A stretch of DNA of 64,000 nt from Paraburkholderia acidicola. GTDB lineage: Bacteria > Pseudomonadota > Gammaproteobacteria > Burkholderiales > Burkholderiaceae. Every line of letters begins with the position of its first letter. Position 1 is the first letter of the stretch. Shown piece after piece: positions 54,635 to 63,464 of this stretch. Below the pieces are notes generated by a model. It did no database searches. It was not told where the DNA came from and saw nothing but the letters and a program-made list of their open reading frames with translations. The translations under genes and the position numbers were made by a program. Location: assembly GCF_002362315.1 (NCBI RefSeq), contig NZ_MTZV01000001.1:186001-250000 (forward strand). The letters run 5' to 3'.

Positions 54635-56029
54635 TTACGGAGCGGGAGGCGTCAGTTTGCGGATCTCATTGTTGGCGATATCAGCTGCGTAGAGGTTACC
54701 GCTGGTGTCTACCGCTACGCCCAAGGGATCGTTGAACGAGACAGCACCACCAATGCCGTTCGCCGAGCCAGACTTCGTCGACCCAGCCAGTGTGGTGACC
54801 ACGCCCGCCGGTGTGATCTTGCGGATCACGTTGTTGTTGCTATCGGCCACGTAGATGTTGCTGCTTGCGTCCACCGATACACCAAAGGGGCCGTTGAACG
54901 AGGCAGCCGGGCCTGTGCTATCGGTCGAACCCGATGCCGCGGAACCGGCCAGTGTGGTGACCACGCCAGCCGGTGTGATCTTGCGGATCTCGTTGTTGCT
55001 GGTATCGGCCACGTAGAGGTTGCCCGCGCCATCGAGTGCCACGCCACCCGGAAAGCTGAACGAAGCCGCCGCGCCGCTGCCATCGGCCGAACCAGCGGCT
55101 CCCGCGCCGGCCAGTGTCGTGACCACACCAGTCGGTGTGATCTTGCGGATCTTGTTGTTGCCGCTATCGGCCACGTAGACGTTGCCGCTCGCGTCTACCG
55201 CCACGCCATTGGGATTGCTGAACGAAGCAGCTGCGCCTGTGCCATCGGCCGAGCCGGCCGCCCCCGAGCCCGCCAGTGTGGTGACCACGCCAGCCGGCGT
55301 GATCTTGCGGATCTCGTTGTTGTTGCTATCGGTCACGTACACGTTGCCACTTGCATCCACGGCGACGCCAAAGGGACCGTTGAACGAAGCAGCCGCGCCG
55401 GTGCCGTTGGTCGAGCCGGCCGTCGCGGAGCCAGCGAGCGTGGTGACCACACCAGCCGGCGTGATCTTGCGGATCGTGTTGTTGTTGCTATCAGCGACGT
55501 AGACGTTGCCAGTAGCATCCGCTGTCACTGCAGCGGGGCCGTTGAACAAAGCTGCAGAACCAGTGCCGTCGGTCGCGCCGGACGCCAGCGAACCCGCGAA
55601 CGTCGTGACGGAGTACGTGGCAGGCGCACAGATCACCGCCACGTTGGTCACGTTGGCCGTCACTGAGCCACTACCGTTGTTGATTGAGCAGTAGATGGTC
55701 GGTGACACCGAGCCTACCGTCACCCCATAGCCGGCTTTAATGTTCGCGGGGACCAGCGCCGCAAAAGTAAACGCACCGTTGCCGGTCAGCGTCAGGGAAT
55801 CCGAACCATTGTCGAGTAACGTGAGCGTCTCCCCGCCCGACAGGCCGGCGACGGTACCGCTGACGGTAAAGCCGGGCCATGGCGACACGGGAGGTGACGC
55901 CGTCGAGGTGACCGGTGGGGGTGACGATGTCGACGAGGACGTGCCGGGCGAGTTCGAACCTCCACCACAGGCAGCAAGGACCACGCACAGGGCAGCGGCG
56001 GCCAGGGGACTCAGCGGGAACAATTTCAT
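54635..56029 (-). CDS. NHL-repeat beta-propeller lipoprotein
   Basis: The 464-residue protein has lipobox LAAC then GGGSN, a short Ser/Thr/Pro linker, a small beta-domain with GGETLTLLDNGSDSLTL, and then six NHL repeats of 54 residues. The repeat core reads GVAVDASGNVYVADSNNNEI then RKITPAGVVTTLAGS. Such propellers bind proteins or glycans, or carry lyase activity; nothing marks catalysis here. ATG 56029 directly precedes the signal core; a GTG at 56059 is possible. It lies between GH92 copy 2 and the third EF-hand/S10 pair, all on the minus strand. Confidence 0.88.
   Translation of the reverse strand: MKLFPLSPLAAAALCVVLAACGGGSNSPGTSSSTSSPPPVTSTASPPVSPWPGFTVSGTVAGLSGGETLTLLDNGSDSLTLTGNGAFTFAALVPANIKAGYGVTVGSVSPTIYCSINNGSGSVTANVTNVAVICAPATYSVTTFAGSLASGATDGTGSAALFNGPAAVTADATGNVYVADSNNNTIRKITPAGVVTTLAGSATAGSTNGTGAAASFNGPFGVAVDASGNVYVTDSNNNEIRKITPAGVVTTLAGSGAAGSADGTGAAASFSNPNGVAVDASGNVYVADSGNNKIRKITPTGVVTTLAGAGAAGSADGSGAAASFSFPGGVALDGAGNLYVADTSNNEIRKITPAGVVTTLAGSAASGSTDSTGPAASFNGPFGVSVDASSNIYVADSNNNVIRKITPAGVVTTLAGSTKSGSANGIGGAVSFNDPLGVAVDTSGNLYAADIANNEIRKLTPPAP
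54642..55616 (-). repeat. Tandem 162-bp repeats encoding NHL units
   Basis: Six units of 162 bp. For example GCCAGTGTGGTGACCACG-like blocks recur at 54786, 54948, 55110 and 55272, exactly 162 bp apart. DNA identity between units is high, which points to recent internal duplication or gene conversion. Confidence 0.85.
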
Positions 56030-56156
56030 GATTAGTTTGCGCAATGGGTAACGAAGCACAAGGCGTGTGAGACATCACAGCCGCCGGGCAGCACAGTTAT
56101 GAGCATTTCCAGAAAAAGCACCCTGCCGTATGACCCGCCGTCAGGGTGCGGATATT

Positions 56157-56567
56157 TCATGTGCCCTGCACAGGGCGCAAGACCATATGCGTATCCGAGT
56201 GCCCATTGAGGTAATCGAGCACGTCGTCAAAGCTCACTGCACCCTTGTTCTGGCGATCGATCTCGCCAAAATGACTGGCGGCCCATCCCCAGCCGCTCGC
56301 GAGTGCGCCCTGCTTCGTCATCAGATGCGTCGATGGATTAGCAGCCTTGTCGAATAGCGTTTTCAGATGACCCACGATCGTGCTCTGGGTCAGGTCGGGT
56401 GTCAGCGACGGCGTGCCGGGCGCGGGCGGCGGCACCCGGTCAAGATGCTCGCCCACCTGAAGGAAGCCACCTTGCAGCATTGGCGCGGCAAACGCTGGGG
56501 TCAGCGCCGCAGGAGCCATCATCACGGCGGCTAGCACCGAAGCAGTACACAAAGCCCTCATCACCAT
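56157..56567 (-). CDS. Exported EF-hand-like protein (copy 3), partner of S10 copy 3
   Basis: The 136-residue protein has a signal peptide ending AFA/APMLQGG and a C-terminal helix-loop-helix pair. The first loop (ANPSTHLMTKQG) is degenerate in the same way as in copy 2. The second, DRQNKGAVSFDD, keeps Asp1, Gly6 and acidic 11-12. LFDKAANPSTHLM and GWGWAASHFGEIDRQ align with copies 1 and 2. ATG 56567 has aaggag 7 nt upstream. It begins 16 bp after the S10 copy 3 stop, the tightest of the three pairs. Confidence 0.83.
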   Translation of the reverse strand: MVMRALCTASVLAAVMMAPAALTPAFAAPMLQGGFLQVGEHLDRVPPPAPGTPSLTPDLTQSTIVGHLKTLFDKAANPSTHLMTKQGALASGWGWAASHFGEIDRQNKGAVSFDDVLDYLNGHSDTHMVLRPVQGT

Positions 56568-56583
56568 GGTTGATCTCCTTGAT

Positions 56584-58362
56584 TCAATGGGCCGCAGCTG
56601 TTTGCACAGCAGCCGTCGCGCTCGTGTAAAAGGTCCGAAGCTGCGCACGCATGGGAGCACGGGACGAGTTGGTTAGATAGATCATATGGCCGCCATCGAA
56701 ATCACCGATGGTGATCCGGCTGGCGAGCGCCGGTAGCGCGCCACCGTTTTGCAGGTCCAGTTCCGTCTGGAAGAACGGGCAAACATTGTCGTGGTAACCG
56801 TGCAGCACGAGGACCTTCAGTTTTGGATCGATGGTCATGGCTTCGACCAGGTCGGGCACACTCGTGTCCGACAAGGCGCCGTTGTGATTGTGTATCCAGT
56901 AGTTCGCCGCAATGTCGGCGCCATACAGCTGGGTAGGATCGGCAGGCTGATACCCGGTTTCACTCTGAATCAGCGGCTTTATCGCGCCATAGAAAGCGCC
57001 ATCCTCATAATTGCTGATGCCGTATTTTTGGGGAGATGCTGTGCTTATGCGGCCGTCGTACGCATCGAAAGCGGAATTCGACAGTCCCGATGAAGGCTGG
57101 AGACTCGACGGGTATATCGACAGGCCAATCAGGCTGTAATAACTATTATATTGCGACAAACTATTGAACTGGCTATTTTTGGTTAAGGTAGCCAGTGGAA
57201 TTCCGGTTATCCCTTGCAGATCGGTTAAATATTGCGCCGGCGGATTCGGATTGCCTATCTGGGAGATAAACTGAGTCGTAGTGAAATTTCTCAACGTGTT
57301 CGAATAGTCCGCTTCCGACAGGTTTCCCCGTGCGGTACCGAGGCCATACCAGCTGGACACCATGCCTTCGGTCGGGAATATGCCAACCGTGTTCACGTTC
57401 TGGTTGGTTGCATAGTTCATCACCGGAGATTGCAGGACATAGCCAGTCAGCACGATCGGCGGTTTGCCGGTTGGGTCGGTCACATAGTGACTGGTGCCCG
57501 CCTGCTCCAGCAGATTGGCCACGATCGGCGTACGGATGCCGCTATACGATTCGCCATAGAGATACTTCGGCGAGCTCTGGCGGTTGTAGCGGTTGATGTA
57601 GGCCGTAATGAAGTCGCGGAATACCTGTGCATCCATATTGGTATTCCACAAGTCCAGATTGGTCAGTGGCGCGATGGCTTCGGAAAATCCGCTGCCGGGA
57701 ATATCGACGTACACCAGATCGGTCTGGTCCAGCATCGACTCAGCGTTGGGGATCAGCGGATAGCTGTCTTGCGCGTAGGGACCGGGCGGCACAGCCGGCG
57801 CATTCAGATCCAGGCGCTGCGGCGCCCATGAGCCGAGATGCAGCCATATCGAGGGCTCACCGGGGCCTCCGTTGAAAACGAACGTGATGGGCCGCTGATC
57901 GTGTGGAATATCGTCGCGCGTATAGGACATATAGAAGATCGACGCTTCGGCGCTTGCGGACCCTGTCGACGATGCAGGCGGCGCAGCAGCGATCAGATGT
58001 CCTGCGCGAGCCTCGTACCCGAATGTCTGACCGTTCAACGTCATGGTCAGGTGTTTTTGCGCGGGCGTTTCATTGACCGAACTCAACGGAATATTACCCG
58101 CGGCAACCTGGGCGTTCGTGGATCCAGCAGCGCCGTTGGGACCGTTCTTATAAGCAGGGTCTCCGGTGAGCGCGTCCGGATCATTGCCTTCTGCATAGGC
58201 ATTGGAATCGGTGACTGCGGAATCGGCAGGCCACACAAATGACGCACTGGATGGCGTACCGGTGGTATGCGTTGCCGCCGTCTTGTCGACGCTTCCTCCG
58301 CAACCCGATAGAGCCAGTGCGGCGATGGTGAGCGGCACGCCCCAGGACGTGATTTTTTGCAT
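56584..58362 (-). CDS. S10 serine carboxypeptidase-like lipoprotein (copy 3)
   Basis: Third S10 family exported peptidase, 592 residues, more diverged from copies 1 and 2 than they are from each other. Lipobox LSGC then GGSVD; oxyanion region FNGGPGEPSIWLHLGSWAPQ; nucleophile elbow YGESYSGIRTP; acid in HGYHDNVCPFFQTE; base in FDGGHMIYLTNSSRAPM. It lacks the Cys pair seen mid-chain in copies 1 and 2. ATG 58362 has ggggag about 10 nt upstream; a TTG frame start at 58398 is less likely. Followed by its EF-hand-like partner. Confidence 0.9.
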   Translation of the reverse strand: MQKITSWGVPLTIAALALSGCGGSVDKTAATHTTGTPSSASFVWPADSAVTDSNAYAEGNDPDALTGDPAYKNGPNGAAGSTNAQVAAGNIPLSSVNETPAQKHLTMTLNGQTFGYEARAGHLIAAAPPASSTGSASAEASIFYMSYTRDDIPHDQRPITFVFNGGPGEPSIWLHLGSWAPQRLDLNAPAVPPGPYAQDSYPLIPNAESMLDQTDLVYVDIPGSGFSEAIAPLTNLDLWNTNMDAQVFRDFITAYINRYNRQSSPKYLYGESYSGIRTPIVANLLEQAGTSHYVTDPTGKPPIVLTGYVLQSPVMNYATNQNVNTVGIFPTEGMVSSWYGLGTARGNLSEADYSNTLRNFTTTQFISQIGNPNPPAQYLTDLQGITGIPLATLTKNSQFNSLSQYNSYYSLIGLSIYPSSLQPSSGLSNSAFDAYDGRISTASPQKYGISNYEDGAFYGAIKPLIQSETGYQPADPTQLYGADIAANYWIHNHNGALSDTSVPDLVEAMTIDPKLKVLVLHGYHDNVCPFFQTELDLQNGGALPALASRITIGDFDGGHMIYLTNSSRAPMRAQLRTFYTSATAAVQTAAAH

Positions 58363-58586
58363 TGTTAATGCACTCCCCTGATGATTGCTAAAAAACAATT
58401 AACGGCTTTCTGTTGTGAAGGGACGGTTTTGATAAAACAGGCCTTCGATATCGTGCAGGGAATCTATGAGGACGAAAAATGACGGTCAACCTCTTTCGCT
58501 CCAGGTTTGGCACATATCAATTGGAATTGAGGATTTGATGAGAATTCGTTGCTGGTTTTTAGATCTGTTAAAAGAGCTTTGTCACA

Positions 58587-58604
58587 TTAATTCTTTCGAA
58601 TTAA
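58587..58604. promoter_or_regulatory. Inverted repeat TTAATTC-N4-GAATTAA
   Basis: Perfect 7-bp arms in the divergent gap, about 225 bp from the S10 start and 165 bp from the dioxygenase start. Candidate operator; no T tract for a terminator. Confidence 0.4.
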
Positions 58605-58617
58605 CTACAGCCGCTTA

Positions 58618-58645
58618 AAGCGCAGTAATGGTTCATGCAAGCGGA
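58618..58645. repeat. 28-bp dispersed element, copy 2
   Basis: Matches 54514-54541 at 23 of 28 positions by eye, with the same orientation relative to the downstream minus-strand lipoprotein gene. Confidence 0.4.
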
Positions 58646-58768
58646 CGCTCGTATAAGCGGTTTGCTTTAGCGAATTTTCTGGACAAACGGCCCATACGCA
58701 CGATCGGGCAAGGTACGCGGTTCCGACTACAATGAGGACTCTCCGCTCCCCACCCTCTCGAACCCACG

Positions 58769-59122
58769 ATGACCTATCTCGACGCCAACGAAATTACGGG
58801 CTGGCATGCGCATGTCTACTTCGACGCCGAGCGGCGCGATGCGGCCCAGGTGTTAAAGCAGGCGATCGAAGCGCGCTTCGCCGATGTGCTGCAGGTCGGC
58901 CGCTTTCATGAGCGCCCGGTCGGCCCTCACCCGTTGTGGTCGTATCAACTCGCGTTCGACCGTGAGCATCTGGTTGGAATTTTCGAGTGGCTCACGTTGA
59001 ATCACGGCGTACTGGATGTGTTTCTCCATCCGAACACGGGCGACTCGCTGCGCGATCATCGCGATGCCGCCGTGTGGATTGGCCGTTCGTATCCGTTGAA
59101 TCTTGCCGCACTGGGGCGCTGA
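58769..59122 (+). CDS. DOPA 4,5-dioxygenase family protein
   Basis: Small 117-residue ring-cleaving dioxygenase-like protein. The His motifs GWHAHVYFD near the N-terminus, GPHPLWSYQLAF mid-chain and VFLHPNTGD near the C-terminus match the DOPA-dioxygenase family found in fungi and proteobacteria. It probably uses Fe(II) for extradiol cleavage of a catechol; the bacterial substrate is usually unknown. No clear Shine-Dalgarno. Single gene between a divergent S10 gene and a convergent binding-protein gene. Confidence 0.9.
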   Translation: MTYLDANEITGWHAHVYFDAERRDAAQVLKQAIEARFADVLQVGRFHERPVGPHPLWSYQLAFDREHLVGIFEWLTLNHGVLDVFLHPNTGDSLRDHRDAAVWIGRSYPLNLAALGR

Positions 59123-59154
59123 CGCATTCGTCGCACAGCGCCCCCTCTGCACGA

Positions 59155-60792
59155 CTAGTCCAGCGAAACGCCATCGAACCGGTGGCTGCCGAGCGGCGAC
59201 AGCAGAAGCCCCTTCACGCGCTTCGATTCCGGCAACGACACGATCGAATGCGCGATCGGCGTGAACGGCACCTGTTGCTTGAAAACTTCCTGCGCCTGCC
59301 GGTATAGCGCGGTGCGCGTGGCGACGTCGGAACTGGCACGCGCCTTGACGATCAGTGCATCGAACACAGGATCGCACCACTTCGACAGATTGCTGCCGTG
59401 TACCGCATCGCAGCCGAGCAGCGCGCCGAGCCAGTTGTCGGGGTCGCCGTTATCGCCCGACCAGCCGTACAGGATCACGTCATGCTCGCCACTTGCCTTC
59501 GCCCGCCGGTTGTATTCGCCCCACTCGTAGCTGACGATTTTCGCGCGCACGCCGATCTTCGCCCAGTCCTGTTGCAGCAGCTGTGCCATCAGTTGCGCGT
59601 TCGGATTGTACGGACGCTGCACCGGCATCGCCCACAGCGTGATGTCGAAACCGTTCGGAAAACCCGCCTGTGCGAGTAGTGCTTTCGCCTTCGCCGGATC
59701 GAACGGTGCATCCTTCAACTTGTCGTTGTAGGACCACTGCGACGGCGGCATCGGATTGGTTGCGATGCTTGCGTTGCCCGCGAACACCGCGTTGAGGATG
59801 GCCGGCTTGTCGACGGCCATATCGAGCGCGCGGCGCACCTCGACGTGATCGAGCGGCGGGTGCTGCGTGTTGTACGCAACGAAGCCAACGTTAAAGCCGA
59901 CCCCGGACACCAGCCGCAAGGCCGGATTGCGCTTCACGACTTCGACGTCGGCGGGACGTGGGAATGCCGACACCTGGCACTCGCCGCTGGCAAGTTTCTG
60001 GATGCGCGCAGCCGGGTCCGGCGTGATCGCGAAGATCAGATGCGCGAGCTTGACGTCGTCGGGACGCCAGTAGCTCGGGTTCGCATCGAAGCGAATCAGC
60101 GCGTCCTTCTGATACGAGCGGAACACGAACGGCCCGGTGCCGACCGGCAACTGGTTGATGTCCGCCTCGTGATGCGTGTGGCTCAACTGCGCCGCGTATT
60201 CGGCGGAGAGGATCGATGCGAAGCTCATCGCGAGATTGCGCACGAGAATCACGTCCGGCTGCTTCAGATGAAAGCGCACCGTGTAGTCATCGACCTTCTC
60301 GATGGTGTCGATGTTCTTGTCGAAACCGAGATCGCTGAAGTACGGAAAGCTGACCGGATAGGCCGTGCGGAACGGATCGTCGGCATGGAGCATGCGATTG
60401 AACGTGAACAGCACGTCGTCCGCATTGAAGTCGCGCGTCGGCTTGAACCACGCGGTCGTCTGGAACTTCACGCCATGCCGCAGATGAAACGTGTACGTGC
60501 GCTGATCCGTCGATACATCCCAGCTTGTTGCGAGTGCGGGTTCGAGATCGAGCGTACCGCGGCGAAACTGCACCAGTTCGTTGTAGACCGTGTAGGTACT
60601 GGCATCGAAGTCCGTGCTCGTGGTGTGTTGCCCTGGGTCGAAGCCCGCCGGGCTGCCCTCGGTGCAGAACACGAGGGTCTTGTCCGGTGCTGCTTCTGCA
60701 GATGAAGCAAACGACAGCGAGGCAGCCAGCAGGCCAGCGGCAGCAACGCAACGGGCCGTGCGTGCGAGATATCGGGAGGGTGTGTGGGTCAT
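59155..60792 (-). CDS. ABC transporter substrate-binding protein, dipeptide/oligopeptide type (SBP_bac_5)
   Basis: Periplasmic DppA-like binding protein, 545 residues. Signal peptide ends AEA/APDKTLVFC, then the family opening CTEGSPAGFDPGQHTTSTDFD-like (region only), VKFQTTAWFKPTRDFNADDV, and the DPDNWLGALLGCDAV hinge segment. Cys residues near the mature N-terminus and in GCDAVHGSNLSKWCD match the DppA disulfides. It likely binds dipeptides or short peptides, which fits the peptidase-rich surroundings. No permease or ATPase genes adjoin, so it is an orphan component. ATG 60792 is chosen as the start of the signal peptide; a longer frame to 60891 is doubtful. Confidence 0.93.
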   Translation of the reverse strand: MTHTPSRYLARTARCVAAAGLLAASLSFASSAEAAPDKTLVFCTEGSPAGFDPGQHTTSTDFDASTYTVYNELVQFRRGTLDLEPALATSWDVSTDQRTYTFHLRHGVKFQTTAWFKPTRDFNADDVLFTFNRMLHADDPFRTAYPVSFPYFSDLGFDKNIDTIEKVDDYTVRFHLKQPDVILVRNLAMSFASILSAEYAAQLSHTHHEADINQLPVGTGPFVFRSYQKDALIRFDANPSYWRPDDVKLAHLIFAITPDPAARIQKLASGECQVSAFPRPADVEVVKRNPALRLVSGVGFNVGFVAYNTQHPPLDHVEVRRALDMAVDKPAILNAVFAGNASIATNPMPPSQWSYNDKLKDAPFDPAKAKALLAQAGFPNGFDITLWAMPVQRPYNPNAQLMAQLLQQDWAKIGVRAKIVSYEWGEYNRRAKASGEHDVILYGWSGDNGDPDNWLGALLGCDAVHGSNLSKWCDPVFDALIVKARASSDVATRTALYRQAQEVFKQQVPFTPIAHSIVSLPESKRVKGLLLSPLGSHRFDGVSLD

Positions 60793-60958
60793 TCGAAGGC
60801 GATGAGTGGATGGCGAAATGAGTTGCAAAATGAGCGGCACAACGAGTTGCAGCCGAAGATTCTCGTTGGCGGCGCAATGGATCGCTAACAATAAATCCGT
60901 ACAACCATAGGTGCAGCGCTGCTAAGCACAATAGCGCACCACTCACCCCATCGTGCCT

Positions 60959-61002
60959 GAAAAAAAATGACCCGGCACGTTGTCCACCCGTGCCGGGTCA
61001 TT
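60959..61002 (-). terminator. Strong intrinsic terminator of the GH27 gene
   Basis: A perfect 14-bp stem (60966-60979 with 60989-61002, 9-nt loop) is followed on the minus strand by eight T. It lies 29 bp after the GH27 stop. Confidence 0.92.
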
Positions 61003-61030
61003 CTGCTACCGCACTGCAATCAGGCTGCTA

Positions 61031-63214
61031 TTACTGGGCCGTCGGCGCAGTGATGCCATCGATATCCGGTGCCCATCCCGACGGATTCGAGAATATCAGC
61101 GTATTCGCTGCGCCCGCTTTGAACGCACCGCTCACCGATAGCCTGGAGATGGTGCCCCAACCGCCGCTCGGCGGAAACGCAACGGTGACGGGCGCGGCAC
61201 CGTTAAAGCTGATCTGCGCGGAGCGCGGCGAGGAGTCGCCGTTCGCATAGCCGATCTGAACCGTGTAGTTGCCATCCGCAGGCACAGAGATGCCGGTCAT
61301 CGTCAGTGTCCCACCGTTGCCGACATACCCAACGTCTGCGCCGCCCGAGCACCCGGAGCAGGACGATACCCGTGCGCCGCCCGCGAGGATGCTGCTGGAC
61401 GCTTCGGCTTCGTAAGCGGCCTTGAACGGCGGCAGGCGAACCGGACCGGCGACCAGCGCAACGGTGCTGATCTCAGGCGTCGGTGCCGAGCTGTCGGCGC
61501 TCGAGATCGTCAGCGAGTTCTGTCCCGTCTGCAGGCCCACGTACACCGTCACCGTGGCGACGCGGCCGTCCCGGCTGGTCGGCGGGAATGCGAGCGTGGT
61601 CTGCGTTCCGCCGTTCGTGCTGAGTTCCGCCTTCAGCGTCTCGCGGCTGCGGTTCACGTAGGCGATCTCGACGAAGCCGCCTGGCGCCGTCGATGTCACG
61701 TTGCTGAACGTCACGGTACCGAGGCCCTTCACGATCGTGCCGCCATCGCAGGTCGCGCAACGTGTGATCGACGCACCACCGCCGACGGAACTCGGCCGGT
61801 AAGTGGTAGATGCGACATCGCTACCTTTGACAAGCAGCATCACGACACCGCCCGCAGGGACGACGGCCGCGGTATAGGAACTCTTGAACGCGCCAAGGTC
61901 CTGCATCGCCAGCACGTCACGCACGGTTGCACGCGCAGTCGGTACGAGACCGAGTTGTTGCCAGGTGACCGTCATCGGCGCATCGTCCGCGCCGTTGTTG
62001 AACAGCACGACGGCCCGTTGCCCGTTTCCGGACAGCAGCTTCGACCAGACCTGTTGCGCACCCGACTGCCCGACCATCACACCCTGCACACCCAGCAGAT
62101 CCTGATCGATTGCGATCACTTCGGGATTCGTCATCACCTTGATCGTGTCGGCGGAGATCGGCTTCGACAGATCGTCGCCGAGAATCAGCGGCGCACCTGC
62201 GATCGCCCACAGACTCATATGCGCCTGGTCATGAACGGCCGTCATACCCATGCCCGCCACCATCATGTCGGGATCGTTATAGTAGCCGGTGTGCTGTCCT
62301 TCGGGATGGTAATTGCCGAGAAAGTTGCCCACCACGCTGCCGAAGTTCGGCGCACCGCTATTCGGCCCGTAGATGTCGCCCGTCGTTCTCCACATCCGGC
62401 CGACACCCGCGGCCCAGTCCCAGGGTCCCTGTTGGTAGTCCGGATAGGCGGGATTGCTGCCAATGGTGCCCCAGTCGCAGATGCTGAACGTGATGCGCTG
62501 TCCGGTCTGGATGAAGGCGTCATCAATGGCATTGGCAATCGCCGTATAAGCCTGCTGCGGATCGTAGCCCGCGTTATTGCCGCCGCAGAAGTCGACCTTG
62601 ACGAAGTCGAAGCCCCATTGCGCGAACTGCAGGAAATCGTGCTCGTAGTGCGCGAAATCGCTACCGACGAAATGCGTACCGTTGGTGCGCGTGCCGCAAC
62701 CTTGCGGGCCGGCGTCGATATAGATGCCCGCCTTGAGACCCTTGCTGTGGATGTATTGCGCCATCGCCTGCATACCGCCCGGCCATTGCGTGTTATCGAT
62801 GATGAAGTTGCCGTTCGCATCGCGCGTGCCGGAGGTCCACCAGCCTTCGTCGATGTTCACATACTGGTATTTCGTGCCCGTGTTGATCTGCGTATTCAAC
62901 GCGACCATGCCGTCCGCTACGCCCTTGATCGTGTCGAAGTTAACGTTCTCCGCGAGGCTGTTCCAGGACGACCAGCCCATCGGCGGCGGAACCACGGCGA
63001 TTTGTCGCGCGGTGCGCCGTTGCTGCATTGCGGCGGATTCGGCGGCGGCACTGGAGGATGCCGCACTGGAAGACGCGGCACTCGCATTCGCCACGCTTTT
63101 CGTCACACTGGCGGCCGAGCCGCCTGCACCGGCGTCGCCGCCACAGCCCGACACACTCAATACCAGTCCTAATAACAACGGGACAATACACTGCCTGTAG
63201 CCAGACAAAGCCAT
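61031..63214 (-). CDS. GH27 family alpha-galactosidase lipoprotein
   Basis: Exported retaining alpha-galactosidase, 727 residues. Lipobox VSGC then GGDAG, an Ala/Ser-rich linker (about 30-65), GH27 barrel from PPPMGWSSWNSLAENV, nucleophile Asp in FDFVKVDFCGG, acid/base Asp in GYYNDPDMMVAG, then the beta-sandwich. Two CBM35/CBM6-like domains follow at about residues 480-600 and 610-727 (AEASSSILAGGARVSSCSGC and GGTLTMTGISVPADGNYTVQ are typical). It removes terminal alpha-galactose from galactomannan or glycans. The start has aaggag 6 nt upstream. Single gene with its own terminator. Confidence 0.94.
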   Translation of the reverse strand: MALSGYRQCIVPLLLGLVLSVSGCGGDAGAGGSAASVTKSVANASAASSSAASSSAAAESAAMQQRRTARQIAVVPPPMGWSSWNSLAENVNFDTIKGVADGMVALNTQINTGTKYQYVNIDEGWWTSGTRDANGNFIIDNTQWPGGMQAMAQYIHSKGLKAGIYIDAGPQGCGTRTNGTHFVGSDFAHYEHDFLQFAQWGFDFVKVDFCGGNNAGYDPQQAYTAIANAIDDAFIQTGQRITFSICDWGTIGSNPAYPDYQQGPWDWAAGVGRMWRTTGDIYGPNSGAPNFGSVVGNFLGNYHPEGQHTGYYNDPDMMVAGMGMTAVHDQAHMSLWAIAGAPLILGDDLSKPISADTIKVMTNPEVIAIDQDLLGVQGVMVGQSGAQQVWSKLLSGNGQRAVVLFNNGADDAPMTVTWQQLGLVPTARATVRDVLAMQDLGAFKSSYTAAVVPAGGVVMLLVKGSDVASTTYRPSSVGGGASITRCATCDGGTIVKGLGTVTFSNVTSTAPGGFVEIAYVNRSRETLKAELSTNGGTQTTLAFPPTSRDGRVATVTVYVGLQTGQNSLTISSADSSAPTPEISTVALVAGPVRLPPFKAAYEAEASSSILAGGARVSSCSGCSGGADVGYVGNGGTLTMTGISVPADGNYTVQIGYANGDSSPRSAQISFNGAAPVTVAFPPSGGWGTISRLSVSGAFKAGAANTLIFSNPSGWAPDIDGITAPTAQ

Positions 63215-63430
63215 GTCAGTCTCCTTGTTGAAATCGCGTCGCCGCGTGATGCAGGATGGGTTTCGGAGGTGACTATATTCAGCAGTGCAGCGGGTTTCCA
63301 GATTTTTCGTGCTATCCCATCAAGTGAGAGTTTTTATGAGTAGTGGATACGCACGCTGCGGGTATACGCCCGAGTCGACAGACTTGTGTGTCAGCGAGAT
63401 GACCGTCATGGTCGACGTGTAGCACGACGA

Positions 63431-63457
63431 ACCGGCCGTGCTCACGCGACGGCCGGT
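63431..63457 (-). terminator. Hairpin downstream of the RND gene
   Basis: A perfect 9-bp stem ACCGGCCGT/ACGGCCGGT with a 9-nt loop, 8 bp past the RND stop. No T tract, so probably a weak terminator. Confidence 0.45.
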
Positions 63458-63464
63458 GCCGACT

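Larger units (their letters stand above)
58363..58768. other. Divergent intergenic region, S10 copy 3 / DOPA-dioxygenase-like gene
   Basis: AT-richer than the flanks; no gene supported. It contains a perfect hairpin/palindrome TTAATTC-N4-GAATTAA (58587-58604) and a 28-bp element shared with 54514-54541. Promoters for both genes must lie here. Confidence 0.5.

Noticed and set aside
54642-55616. Regular repeats that could suggest a CRISPR array
   Set aside because: The period is 162 bp, the repeats are in-frame and encode NHL beta-propeller units of a lipoprotein.
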